Shown piece after piece: positions 1 to 8,411 of a stretch of DNA of 64,000 bases; the first letter of the stretch is position 1, and each line of letters opens with the position of its first letter. A model generated the notes under the pieces. It was not told the DNA's origin, made no database searches, and saw nothing but the letters and a program-made list of their open reading frames with translations. This stretch comes from Pseudomonas putida (lineage in GTDB: Bacteria; Pseudomonadota; Gammaproteobacteria; Pseudomonadales; Pseudomonadaceae). The stretch is from contig NZ_MKZO01000007.1 in assembly GCF_001941965.1 (NCBI RefSeq), positions 1-64,000 of the forward strand, read 5' to 3'. The position numbers were made by a program, and so were the translations under genes.

Positions 1-101
1 GCTGCGAGGTGCTTGCAGCGGCAAAAAAGGCTGAAATAGACGGCAGGTTTGACCGGGATTTGAGCGGCTACCGTTTTTTGAAAGTGTCGATGGCGAAGTA
101 G
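1..101 (+). CDS. C-terminal end of an unidentified protein (partial)
   Basis: The third forward frame is open from the window edge to a TAG at 99-101. It encodes about 32 residues ending in LKVSMAK. The composition is charged and normal for a protein end (AAAKKAEIDGRFDRDL), with Pseudomonas-like codons, so this is probably the end of a real gene that starts outside the window. I do not recognise the family and no domain can be assigned from so short a tail. It could also be chance, because 33 open codons are not rare in GC-rich DNA. Confidence 0.4.
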   Translation, partial: CEVLAAAKKAEIDGRFDRDLSGYRFLKVSMAK

Positions 102-479
102 CCGGAAAACAGGGGCTACTTCAGACCATCCTTTGGTCAAGGGCAGCAATGGGTCGATAGCCGCCTTTCGCTACCTACAGGTCATGGCAGGAAGCCATCA
201 CCCTAACAGTCCTGCCTCCTGAAGATCGTGATGGACGGAGTGAACGCAATTGAAGCAGCCTCTAGCCAAAGCACGCGCTCTTGCCCCTGGCATGTATAAA
301 GCTGCAAATCTTCAGCTATCTCCGGCTTTCATGTAGTGAATTTCCTAACCACCCCCTGAGGCCGTTTCCTCCATTGCGCCCAATGGAGTCGACACCTACT
401 CTACCCGGGTCGCTGTCAAATCAGCGGTCAGGCCTGGTCGCCTGAAAGAGCTAAGGTCTACCCAACAAGGGCCTATGCA
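102..479. other. Intergenic stretch with no supported gene
   Basis: About 380 bases lie between the partial gene end and the small DUF protein. No ORF has both a convincing start and protein-like composition. I saw no REP core, no strong rho-independent terminator and no tRNA-like fold. Confidence 0.4.
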
Positions 480-1037
480 ATGAAAAAAATCGTTCCAGTT
501 ACATCCACTGATCGCCAACGCCCCACCACCGCCCACACCCATTTCGGCTCCTGCAACAACACCCATCCCCACATGTTCAGCGTCTGTGCTGGCATCAGCA
601 TAGAAGATGCCCTGGCGCATCTGGCCATGACGCTGGTGGCTGCCAGTGAAACCAATTTCCAGGTTTGTGAGTTGGCGGGGACGCGGGTGCGATCGCTGGC
701 CTGGACTACTCAGCATTCGTTGGAGATGTGTCAGGCGTTGGTTGATTCGTTGTTGCGGGGAAAGGTGGTGGTGGGTTGTCTGGTCGGGTCTCATCGCTGC
801 ATAGGTATCTACACATCTCTCGTTCGGGCCCGGATGCTGGGCTTGCGCTGGATTTGTAGGAGCGCGGCTTGCCCGCGAAGGGCCGCACTGCGGCCCCTAA
901 ACCTGCCACACCGAATATCTGGGGCACTGAGGCCAAGCAGGCGCTGTATCCAAAACAGGTTCCCCCAACCTAGCTCGTGCGGGATGGTTTTGGGGCCGCA
1001 GTGCGGCCCTTCGCGGGCAAGCCTCGCTCCTACCTGA
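480..1037 (+). CDS. Small Pseudomonas DUF3077/DUF6124-like protein with C-terminus running into REP DNA
   Basis: The first ~95 residues resemble small Pseudomonas proteins of the DUF3077/DUF6124 kind: an N-terminal MKKIVPVTST, then HFGSCNNTHPHMFSVCAGIS, a helical stretch (IEDALAHLAMTLVAASETNF) and a final helix around WTTQHSLEMCQALVDSLLRG. The function of such families is unknown. Proteins of this type normally end soon after that last helix. Here the frame continues for ~90 Arg/Cys/Pro-rich residues encoded by an inverted REP pair (855-1033), so the tail is probably not native. Either a small indel near 750-780 removed the stop, or the 185-residue product is a read-through. The family name is from memory and is tentative. 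Confidence 0.45.
   Translation: MKKIVPVTSTDRQRPTTAHTHFGSCNNTHPHMFSVCAGISIEDALAHLAMTLVAASETNFQVCELAGTRVRSLAWTTQHSLEMCQALVDSLLRGKVVVGCLVGSHRCIGIYTSLVRARMLGLRWICRSAACPRRAALRPLNLPHRISGALRPSRRCIQNRFPQPSSCGMVLGPQCGPSRASLAPT
855..1033. repeat. Inverted REP pair, GCGGCTTGCCCGCGAAGG class
   Basis: A REP at 855-897 (TGTAGGAGCGCGGCTTGCCC, then GCGAAGGGCCGCACTGCGGCCCC) is mirrored at 991-1033. They form an inverted pair around a ~93-base centre. The sequence class differs from the GTGGGAGCTGGCTTGCC elements that dominate the rest of the window. It overlaps the 3' part of the small DUF ORF. Confidence 0.8.
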
Positions 1038-1358
1038 ACGGCGTCGCCTGAAGATCTGCGCATCGACGCGAGATATGTAGATACCCATGCTCATCGCTCG
1101 CAAACCAGCTCCCACAACGGTCTTTGGTGGCCGCTGGATTTGCGCGGTGGCGTGGGCCTTTCGTGAGGGTTTGATCGGGGGTTGCAGTGGTGAATTTGCA
1201 ACCGTAATCGCGGGTGAACCCGCTCCCACATGAGGGCGATGTGGTGCTGAGATCCTGCGCTCGATCCTGAGGATGTCATTTGACATCCATTTAGGATGAT
1301 GAATAACATCCACACCAGCAGCCCCCCACCCAACCACCCACCAAAGGCCCCGAGATCC
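1038..1358. repeat. Intergenic stretch with degenerate single REP elements
   Basis: About 320 bases upstream of the isomerase gene. A decayed REP (CGCAAACCAGCTCCCACAAC) lies near 1099-1118. Another class lies at 1206-1231 with a perfect 5-bp hairpin, GCGGG-TGAA-CCCGC, followed by TCCCACA. No gene is supported here. Confidence 0.5.
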
Positions 1359-1958
1359 ATGAATCTCCAATCCGTCTTCGACTACCGCAGCCCCTACGCC
1401 TACCTCGCCAACACCCGCCTGCCCAGCCTCGACCACCCCGTCGACCACCTCCCCATCGACATCCTCACCGTGATGAAGCAGGTCAACAACCAACCCTCTC
1501 CCGCCTGCCCGCCGAAACTCCGCTACTCCGGCATCGACGCCACCCGCTGGGCCGCGCTGTACCAGGTCCCCTTCGCCCCCAACAGCGCCCTGCTCCAGGC
1601 CATGGGCGAAGGCCGGTTCGACGGTGCCCTGCTGGTCCGCCTGGCCATCGCCGCCCAACAAACCGGCGTCTTCGAAACCCTCCACCCAGCATTATTCAAA
1701 GCCCTCTGGGCCAGCTCCACCGACCTCACCACCCCACACGCCCGAGAAACCTTCCTGCAATCCCTGAACCTCGACCCCACCCTCTGGCACCTCGCCGACA
1801 CCCCGCACATCCACGCCCAACTCGCCGCCAACAACGCCCTCGCCATCGAGCGCGGCGTGTTCGGCGTGCCCACCTTCTTCTGCGACAACGAGATGTTCTT
1901 CGGCAACGACCGCCTCGATTTCGTACGCGCCGCAATCCAGCAAGCCAAAGGAGCCTGA
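1359..1958 (+). CDS. DsbA-family 2-hydroxychromene-2-carboxylate isomerase-like protein
   Basis: The 199-residue product has the DSBA/HCCA-isomerase fold (thioredoxin-like with an all-alpha insertion). It begins MNLQSVFDYRSPYAYLAN, the classic FDYxSPY start of the family, and contains the C-terminal signature RGVFGVPTFFCDNEMFFGND. The family isomerises glutathione-dependent ring-cleavage intermediates in naphthalene-type pathways, and many members act on unknown substrates. I chose the ATG at 1359 because the 21 residues upstream are a Pro/His-rich extension unlike the family. The gene is 4 bp ahead of an SDR gene, so the two are probably co-transcribed. The physiological substrate is not inferable. 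Confidence 0.85.
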   Translation: MNLQSVFDYRSPYAYLANTRLPSLDHPVDHLPIDILTVMKQVNNQPSPACPPKLRYSGIDATRWAALYQVPFAPNSALLQAMGEGRFDGALLVRLAIAAQQTGVFETLHPALFKALWASSTDLTTPHARETFLQSLNLDPTLWHLADTPHIHAQLAANNALAIERGVFGVPTFFCDNEMFFGNDRLDFVRAAIQQAKGA

Positions 1959-1962
1959 AACC

Positions 1963-2667
1963 ATGACCACCAAAAAACTCGCGATCGTCACCGGCGTCGG
2001 CCCGGGCACCGGGGCTTCCATCGTTCGCCGCCTGCTCGCCGACGGCTACCGCGTGGCCATGCTTGCCCGCAACGCCGAACGCCTCGCCGCCCTGCAGGAC
2101 GAACTGCCCGACACCCACGCCTTCCCGGTGGATGTCAGCGATACCGCGCAACTGGAACAGACCCTTGACCAGATCAAGGCCCAACTGGGCGACGCCGATG
2201 TGCTCGTCCACAACGCCGTGGGTGCGACCTTCGGCAATTTCCGCGAGATCGACCCGCAGGCCCTGGAAACCAACTTCCACACCAACGTCATGGCCCTGCT
2301 CCATCTGGCCCGCACGCTGTCCCCGGCGATGGTGGACAAGGGCCAGGGCGCGATCATCGTGACCGGCAATACCTCGGCCTTGCGCGGCAAAGTCCATTTC
2401 GCCGCCTTCGCCCCGACCAAGGCGGCACAACGCATCCTCAGCGAGTCCATCGCCCGAGACCTGGGGCCGAAAGGCGTGCACGTGGCCTATCTGGTGATCG
2501 ATGCGGTGATCGATATGCAGTGGACCCGCGAGATGCATCCGACCAAGCCCGACGACTTCTTTATCCAGCCCGACGATATCGCCGCCGAAGTCGGCCATCT
2601 GATCCAGCAACCCCGCAGCGCCTGGACCTTCCTGACCGAGGTGCGGCCCTTCGGCGAGACCTGGTAA
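1963..2667 (+). CDS. SDR family oxidoreductase of the Tyr-less FxxxK type
   Basis: The 234-residue protein has a Rossmann fold with a cofactor motif at residues 10-17 (TGVGPGTG), an HNA motif at 83-85 (VHNAVG) and a Lys at 153. The catalytic Tyr position is Phe149 (FAPTK instead of YxxxK). I recall a subgroup of bacterial SDRs with FAxxK after a TGxTxxLRG segment (here 134-142), so this is probably a family trait rather than decay. It sits directly after the isomerase gene (4-bp gap) and before a TetR gene on the same strand, consistent with a small detoxification operon. The reaction is unknown, and a non-dehydrogenase role is possible. Confidence 0.85.
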   Translation: MTTKKLAIVTGVGPGTGASIVRRLLADGYRVAMLARNAERLAALQDELPDTHAFPVDVSDTAQLEQTLDQIKAQLGDADVLVHNAVGATFGNFREIDPQALETNFHTNVMALLHLARTLSPAMVDKGQGAIIVTGNTSALRGKVHFAAFAPTKAAQRILSESIARDLGPKGVHVAYLVIDAVIDMQWTREMHPTKPDDFFIQPDDIAAEVGHLIQQPRSAWTFLTEVRPFGETW

Positions 2668-2731
2668 GCCGCGCCGCCAGCCGGGGGCCGGTGCTATGAT
2701 CAGCCCCCGGACCAAGCAGGAGACCGCCACC

Positions 2732-3286
2732 ATGGGCCATTCCCAAGCCAGCAAGCAGAGTACCCACGAACGCATCGTCGCCATCGCCGCCGAGCGCTTC
2801 TGCGAACTGGGCCTCGACGGCCTGAGCATTGCCAACCTGATGAAGGAAGCCGGCCTGACCCACGGCGGCTTCTACAAGCATTTCGAGTCCCGCGACCAGC
2901 TTGTCGCAGAAGCCCTGGACACTGCCTTCAAACGCTCGGAAACCCCGCAACGCAAGGACTTCAACACCCTGGTCAGCGACTACCTGAGCCCCGAACACCG
3001 CGACGGCGTCGGTACCGGCTGCGCCGTCGGCGCACTGGTCAGCGATATCGGCCGGGTCGAGGGTGAGGCCCGCGAGCTGTACACCAACAAGCTGCGCGCC
3101 AACTTCAAGGGCATCGCCCATTTGCTGGGCGGTGCGGACGGCGAAAAACGCAAACAGGCAATGATCGCCTTCAGCGCCATGGTCGGCGCCCTGGGCCTGG
3201 CCCGGGCCTGCGCGGATGAGGAGATGTCGCGGGAGATTCTGGCAACCGTGCGGGAATTCCTCACAGCCAGCTTCGGCGAAGACTGA
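2732..3286 (+). CDS. TetR/AcrR family transcriptional regulator
   Basis: The 184-residue product has an N-terminal TetR helix-turn-helix: HERIVAIAAERF, then the recognition region ending THGGFYKHFESRDQLVAEAL. Its alpha-helical C-terminal ligand domain contains GCAVGALVSDIGR, typical of regulators next to SDR or efflux genes. The ATG at 2732 has an AGGAG at 2718-2722, so it is preferred to the upstream start at 2696. It probably controls the adjacent isomerase/SDR genes and/or the downstream monooxygenase. The ligand is unknown. Confidence 0.88.
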   Translation: MGHSQASKQSTHERIVAIAAERFCELGLDGLSIANLMKEAGLTHGGFYKHFESRDQLVAEALDTAFKRSETPQRKDFNTLVSDYLSPEHRDGVGTGCAVGALVSDIGRVEGEARELYTNKLRANFKGIAHLLGGADGEKRKQAMIAFSAMVGALGLARACADEEMSREILATVREFLTASFGED

Positions 3287-3330
3287 CGCCCACCTCTACA
3301 CTCTTCTGACAATCACCAGGAGAGCGTGGC

Positions 3331-4854
3331 ATGAATGACACAGAAGTCCTGATCATCGGCGCCGGCCCCACAGGCCTGGTGCTCGCCCTGTGGTTGAGCA
3401 AGCTGGGCGTCAAGGTGCGTATCGTCGACAAGGCGAGCGGACCAGGCACCACCTCCCGCGCCCTGGCCGTACAGGCACGGACCCTGGAGCTGTATCGCCA
3501 GCTCGATCTGGCCGACACCGTGGTCGAGCGCGGCCATCAGGTGCCGGCGGCCAATCTCTGGGTCCGCGGCCAGCCGGCGGCCAAGCTGTCCCTGCAGAAT
3601 ATCGGCGCCGGCCTGACGCCCTACCCCTTCCTGGAAATCTACCCGCAGGACGAACACGAGAAGCTGCTGATCGAGCGCCTGCAAGGCTTCGGCATCGAGG
3701 TGCAGTGGAATACCGAGCTGCTGGAACTCAGCCAGGACGATCATCAGACCGTGGCCCGCCTGCGTCTGGCCAACGGTAGCGAAGAAGACTGCAGCGCCCC
3801 GTACCTCGCCGGCTGCGACGGCGCCCGCTCGGTGGTACGCAAGGCCCTGGGCATCGGCTTTCCCGGCGGGACCTTCGGGCAGGTGTTCTATGTCGCCGAT
3901 GTGCAGGCCTCGGGGCCTGCCATCGATGGCGAATTGCATGTGGACCTGGATGAAGCAGATTTCGTCGCGGTCTTCCCGCTTGCTGGCGAGGGCCGCGTAC
4001 GGCTGATCGGCACCGTGCGCGACGAACGCGCCGAACACCCGGAAAGGCTGACCTTCGCCGACGTCGGCAACCGCGCCATCGAGCAGATGCAGATCCAGGT
4101 GGAGACCGTGAACTGGTTTTCCACCTACCGCGTGCATCATCGCGTGGCCCAGCAGTTCCGCCGCCATCGCGCCTTCCTCCTCGGCGACGCCGCCCACGTG
4201 CACAGCCCGGCCGGCGGCCAGGGCATGAATACCGGGATAGGCGATGCCATCAACCTGGCCTGGAAACTGGCTGCGGTGCTGCATGGCAAGGCCACCGATG
4301 AGTTGCTGGTCAGCTATGAAATCGAGCGCAAGGCCTTTGCCGAACGCCTTGTAGCGACCACCGACCAGGTCTTCAACTTCATCAGCGCCAACGGGCGTGT
4401 CGCCAATCTGCTGCGCACGCGGCTGGCACCGGTGCTGCTGTCGCGGCTGGTGGCGATGGGCAAGGTGCGTTCGTTCATGTTCCGCACGGTGTCGCAGATC
4501 GGCCTCAACTACCGGCTGATGCCGCTGAGTTTCGGCACGGCCGGGCATGTGCATGGCGGCGACCGGCTGCCCTGGGCGCATGATGAAACGGCAGACAATT
4601 TCGCCGAACTGGCGCGGCCCTGCTGGCAGGTGCATGTCTACGGGCTTGCCGGCAAGGACCTGACCGGCTGGTGCGCAGCGCGGCAGATTCCGCTGCATGT
4701 GTTCGCCTGGAGCCCGGCCCACGAGGCGGCCGGGCTGGCGCGCAATGCCTTCTACCTGATCCGCCCGGACAGCTATGTGGCGCTGGCCGAGGCGTCATCC
4801 TCCACCTCGGCGCTGGAACGTTACTTCACCGAGCGCTCACTGAGACCCTGCTGA
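3331..4854 (+). CDS. FAD-dependent aromatic hydroxylase-type monooxygenase
   Basis: The 507-residue protein is a class A flavoprotein monooxygenase. It shows the dinucleotide motif GAGPTG (10-15) with the acidic strand end at Asp33, the CDGARS motif near residue 162, and the FAD-ribityl GDAAHVHSP motif near 285 followed by [19 protein letters not shown]. This matches PheA/TfdB/pentachlorophenol-monooxygenase-like enzymes using NAD(P)H and O2. The C-terminal ~120 residues form the thioredoxin-like domain common in that group. An AGGAGAG ribosome site precedes the ATG. It converges on the MFS gene with a 34-bp overlap of coding ends. The substrate (phenolic or polyketide-like) cannot be told. 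Confidence 0.9.
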   Translation: MNDTEVLIIGAGPTGLVLALWLSKLGVKVRIVDKASGPGTTSRALAVQARTLELYRQLDLADTVVERGHQVPAANLWVRGQPAAKLSLQNIGAGLTPYPFLEIYPQDEHEKLLIERLQGFGIEVQWNTELLELSQDDHQTVARLRLANGSEEDCSAPYLAGCDGARSVVRKALGIGFPGGTFGQVFYVADVQASGPAIDGELHVDLDEADFVAVFPLAGEGRVRLIGTVRDERAEHPERLTFADVGNRAIEQMQIQVETVNWFSTYRVHHRVAQQFRRHRAFLLGDAAHVHSPAGGQGMNTGIGDAINLAWKLAAVLHGKATDELLVSYEIERKAFAERLVATTDQVFNFISANGRVANLLRTRLAPVLLSRLVAMGKVRSFMFRTVSQIGLNYRLMPLSFGTAGHVHGGDRLPWAHDETADNFAELARPCWQVHVYGLAGKDLTGWCAARQIPLHVFAWSPAHEAAGLARNAFYLIRPDSYVALAEASSSTSALERYFTERSLRPC

Positions 4855-6023
4855 ATCCCGAAGAACCGCCAGGTGGCGTACAGGCACAGGAGCAGGCCGG
4901 CCACGGCGAGGGAACCGCCGACGCCACCGATATACGACAGCCCCACCTGACTCACCACGATGCTGCCCAGCAGCGCGCCGCCGCCGATACCGACGTTGTA
5001 CAGCCCGGAGAACATGGCCATGGCCACGTCGGTAGCGTCCGACGCCAGTTGCAGGACCTTGGATTGCAAGGCCAGGCTGAAGCACATGATCGCCATGCCC
5101 CACAGCCCGCACAGAGCGCAGAGCAGCACCGGCATACCGGCGAGCGGCAGCAGCAATAGCAAGGCGACGCCCAGCGCGGCGATCGCGGCGATCAGGAAGC
5201 CGCGCGGGAAGCGCTCGCTGAAGTGACTGAACAGGAACGAGCCGAAGATCCCCGCGCCACCGAACACCAGCAGCAACACCGTGGTCATTTCACTGCTCAG
5301 CGCCGCGACTTCCCGGGCGAACGGCTCGATATAGCTGTAGCCGGTGAATTGCGCGGTGATCACCAGCACCACCAGGGCATACACCGACATCAGCGCCGGG
5401 CGCTTGAGCAGGATCGGCAGGCTGCGCAGCGAGCCGGAGTTTTGACTTGGCAGCAGCGGCAGCGAACGCAGCAGCCAGAGCAGGGTCGCCACCGAGACCA
5501 CGGCGATCCCGAGGAAAGTGGTACGCCAGCCCAGGGCTTCACCCACGACCCGGCCCAGCGGGATGCCGAGGACCATCGCCAGGGTGGTGCCGGTCGCCAG
5601 CAAGCCGAGGGCCTTGGCCTGCTTGCCCGGCGGTGCCACGCGCACCGCCAGCGAGGCGGTGATCGACCAGAACACCGCGTGGGCCAGGGCGATCCCTACC
5701 CGGCTGACCAGGAGCATGCCGAAGCTGGTGGCCATGCTCGACATCACGTGGCTGACGCTGAACAGCACGAACAACAGGCCCAGCAGGCGCCGGCGCTCGA
5801 TATTACGGGTCAGCAGCATCATCGGCAGCGAGGTCAGCGACACCACCCAGGCGTACACCGTGAGCATCAGCCCGACCTGGGACGCCGGCATCTCGAAACT
5901 GCGCCCGATATCGCTGAGCAACGCCACCGGCACGAACTCGGTGGTGTTGAAGATAAAGGCACCCAGGGCCAGGGCGAAGACACTGAGCCAGCTGCCGCTA
6001 CGGGCGTCGACGGGGCTATTCAT
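4821..6023 (-). CDS. MFS sugar efflux transporter, SotB/YdeA-like
   Basis: The ~400-residue inner-membrane protein has twelve predicted membrane segments and an N-terminal [17 protein letters not shown] stretch characteristic of the DHA1 sugar-efflux (SotB) subfamily, with [10 protein letters not shown] in the first cytoplasmic loop. Family members export arabinose, IPTG-like sugars or drugs with proton antiport. The ATG at 6023 ([10 protein letters not shown]) gives the usual family length; a start 17 codons upstream is possible. The stop lies inside the end of the convergent monooxygenase gene. Confidence 0.88.
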   Translation of the reverse strand: MNSPVDARSGSWLSVFALALGAFIFNTTEFVPVALLSDIGRSFEMPASQVGLMLTVYAWVVSLTSLPMMLLTRNIERRRLLGLLFVLFSVSHVMSSMATSFGMLLVSRVGIALAHAVFWSITASLAVRVAPPGKQAKALGLLATGTTLAMVLGIPLGRVVGEALGWRTTFLGIAVVSVATLLWLLRSLPLLPSQNSGSLRSLPILLKRPALMSVYALVVLVITAQFTGYSYIEPFAREVAALSSEMTTVLLLVFGGAGIFGSFLFSHFSERFPRGFLIAAIAALGVALLLLLPLAGMPVLLCALCGLWGMAIMCFSLALQSKVLQLASDATDVAMAMFSGLYNVGIGGGALLGSIVVSQVGLSYIGGVGGSLAVAGLLLCLYATWRFFGIQQGLSERSVK

Positions 6024-6384
6024 GCGAGGGATACAGCTCCTGAACAGTACAAATCGCACGCGTGACAAAGGCATCCGTGACCCTGGGGGTCGGATGTGCC
6101 ATGCGGTCTTTGTAGGAATAATTGCGCCGGAGTCTACGACAGCCCCTGCCCCGCCGCAAACGCTTGGCGCGTGGTTTGGGAATCGGGCGCCAGATTAACG
6201 TCAGGAGCCTGGCTGCTCCGCGAGATCTTTCAATCGCGGCTGCGAAGCCCGTGATAGAGCGAGAGCGTTGAATTTCACACATTTTGATACAACTGGCCCG
6301 CTGGGTTTTTGACGGGATGGCAAATTGCTGCGCTATACATGAAAAAAAGTTCATTTTCTTGACACAGCCTGCTCCGGAGGCTTT
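6024..6384. other. Divergent intergenic region between MFS and GNAT-like genes
   Basis: About 360 bases hold the promoters of the two divergent genes. A TTGACA lies at 6359-6364, close to the GNAT-like start. An AGGAG lies upstream of the MFS start on the minus strand with long spacing. No REP element and no additional gene is visible. Confidence 0.35.
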
Positions 6385-7074
6385 ATGCGCGCACTCACTG
6401 CCCTGACCGTCCAACTCAAGCGCAAGGGACTGCGCCGCACCCTTCTCACCCTGTGGCGCCGCCATGTGTTCTTCCACTGGGAGCTGTTGTGGATGGAGCG
6501 TGACCTGACGACGCCGGTCGGCCCGCATAGCCTCAAGGACCACCCGCCGGTGCGCCTGGAGACCATCACCGAAGCCAATGCCGATGCCTTCGCCCGCCAT
6601 TTCGGCGATCGCGTCGGGACCATGCGCGAACTGGCCCGCGAAGGGCATGTCGGGCACATGTACCTGGATGACGCGGGCGACGCGGTGGCCTTTATCTGGG
6701 CCAGTACCCGCGATTATCACGACCGTCATTACTACGGCTGCACCTTCCCGGTGGCGCCGGGGGACTTCTTCGAATTCGGCGGGGAAATGATCCCCGCCTA
6801 TTTTGGCACCTGGCTCTCGGTGGATGCCCAGGTTAGCCTGTGGCAAGCCATGCAGGCACGTGGCTGCAGCCGGGTGGTGGATGTGGTGGAAACCCACAAC
6901 GTGCCGGCCCTCAAGCTGCACCTGCGCATGGGTTACCAGGAGCAAGGCCGGGTAATGCACGTGTACGGGCTGTTCGGGCGCTGGAAGCTGTTTCGCCAGA
7001 GCCGCTACAGCGGCTCGCGGCTGGTGCCGCTGTGCACGACAAGGGCGCAGCCGGTGAAGGTGGAGATGGCCTGA
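6385..7074 (+). CDS. GNAT-like N-acyltransferase family protein
   Basis: The 229-residue protein has a basic, aromatic N-terminal region (VQLKRKGLRRTLLTLWRRHV) followed by a GNAT-like half. The segment THNVPALKLHLRMGYQEQG, around residues 171-189, is the typical end of an acetyl-CoA-binding GNAT fold (N-x-x-A-x-x-x-x-x-x-x-GY). A GGAGG directly upstream of the ATG (about 6376-6380) supports the start. The acceptor is unknown. The basic N-terminus may contact membrane or lipid, but that is inference. The gene stands alone between two intergenic regions. Confidence 0.65.
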   Translation: MRALTALTVQLKRKGLRRTLLTLWRRHVFFHWELLWMERDLTTPVGPHSLKDHPPVRLETITEANADAFARHFGDRVGTMRELAREGHVGHMYLDDAGDAVAFIWASTRDYHDRHYYGCTFPVAPGDFFEFGGEMIPAYFGTWLSVDAQVSLWQAMQARGCSRVVDVVETHNVPALKLHLRMGYQEQGRVMHVYGLFGRWKLFRQSRYSGSRLVPLCTTRAQPVKVEMA

Positions 7075-7404
7075 CAGATGATTTCAGGTGATCCCTGTGG
7101 GAGCTGAGCTCACTTCAGGAATTGTGCAACCCGCTCCGCCGGCAGCCAGTTCAGTGTTCCGGCCAATGCCAAGTTCCAATTGAAGGTAGCGGTGGATACC
7201 GCTTACCTGTGCGGGTACCGCGACTGATCAGCGGCTTGCACAAATCACTGTGGGAGCTGGCTTGCCAGCGATAGGGCCGGCAAGGGCAGTGATGTTGCCT
7301 GATCTGGCCTCATCGCTGGCAAGCCAGCTCCCACAGGGCCTGCAGTGTTCTTTGGATCAGCGACCCAACGCCTCGCGCAGCCTGCAAGGGCATTTACCGC
7401 CCCA
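7075..7404. repeat. Intergenic region with REP pair (7249-7338)
   Basis: REP cores face each other: CTGTGGGAGCTGGCTTGCC starting at 7249 and its inverse GGCAAGCCAGCTCCCACAG ending near 7337, separated by a ~50-base centre. A degenerate half-element (TGTGGGAGCTGAGCTC) lies near 7098. No gene is visible. The REP pair sits just downstream of the TctC-type gene and may protect the 3' end of that leftward mRNA. Confidence 0.8.
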
Positions 7405-8379
7405 TCATTCCAGGGTGATTTTCCCCGCCTCGATCACCTCGCCCCAGCGCTTGCCATCCTCGGCGATCAATTCGGCGAATCCGGCAGGCGTGCCCTGTTC
7501 GACGCTGATGCCGTTCTGGGCGAAGCGCTCGGCGGTTTGTGGTGACCTGGCGATGACGCCAATGGCCCCGCTCAACTTTTCCACCAGTTCCGGCGCCGCG
7601 CCCTTGGGCAATACGATGCCGAACCAGCCCGAGGCGACGAACCCCGGCAACCCGGCTTCGGTGGCGCTGGGCACGCCGGGCAGCAGCGGCGAGCGCTCGG
7701 CACTGCTGAGCACCAGGCCCTTGAGTTTGCCGGCCTGGATCTGCGGGGCGAGGACGGTGAGGGTATCCACCGCCACGTCCACTTCGCCGCCGAGCAGGCC
7801 GGTCACTGCCGGAGCGCTGCCCTTGTAGGGCACATGCAGCAGGTCGGTGCCGGACAGGTGCTTGAGCAGCTCGCCGGAGAGATGGCAAAGCGTGCCATTG
7901 CCGCACGACGAATAGCTCAACGCCCCCGGCCTGGCCTTGGCCTCGGCGATCAGTGCCGGCAGCGAGTCGATCTTGCTCGACGCCTGCACCGCCACCACGT
8001 TCGGCACCGAGGCCACCACCGCCACCGGCACGAAGTCCTTGACCGGGTCGTAGCGCAGGTCCTTTTGCAGGTTCGGCAGGATGGCCAGTTGTCCGGCCGT
8101 GGCCAGGGACAGGGTGTAGCCATCGGGCCTGGCCTTGGCCACCGCTTCGGCGGCGATCGCCGTGCCGGCGCCGGGCTTGTTGTCCACCACCACTGGCTGG
8201 CCCAACGAGGCGGAAAGCTGCTCGGCGTAATAACGGCCGATGGTGTCCGCCGCACCACCGGGCGGGAATGGCACCACCAGGGTCAGCGGTCGACTCGGGT
8301 AATTGTCGGCCTGGGCCAGGCCGGTGATGCCCAGGGCCAGGGCGGCCAGGGCGAAGGTGACGGAGCGGGCAAGTTTCAT
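7405..8379 (-). CDS. Tripartite tricarboxylate-type transporter substrate-binding protein (TctC/Bug family)
   Basis: The 324-residue periplasmic protein has a Sec signal peptide (MKLARSVTFALAALALGITG, cleavage after LAQA). Its mature part starts DNYPSRPLTLVVPFPPGGAAD, the hallmark of the Bug family, and also has VVVDNKPGAGT and VPYKGSAPAVTGLLGGEVD. Bug proteins bind carboxylates, nicotinate, glutamate or related anions and deliver them to TctAB. The ATG at 8379 gives the full signal peptide; the much longer open frame upstream overlaps the permease gene and is spurious. It is the last gene of the leftward operon beginning with the flavin monooxygenase at 11535. Confidence 0.92.
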   Translation of the reverse strand: MKLARSVTFALAALALGITGLAQADNYPSRPLTLVVPFPPGGAADTIGRYYAEQLSASLGQPVVVDNKPGAGTAIAAEAVAKARPDGYTLSLATAGQLAILPNLQKDLRYDPVKDFVPVAVVASVPNVVAVQASSKIDSLPALIAEAKARPGALSYSSCGNGTLCHLSGELLKHLSGTDLLHVPYKGSAPAVTGLLGGEVDVAVDTLTVLAPQIQAGKLKGLVLSSAERSPLLPGVPSATEAGLPGFVASGWFGIVLPKGAAPELVEKLSGAIGVIARSPQTAERFAQNGISVEQGTPAGFAELIAEDGKRWGEVIEAGKITLE

Positions 8380-8411
8380 GGGGCAATTCCTGGACGAGTG
8401 GGAGAAGAAAG

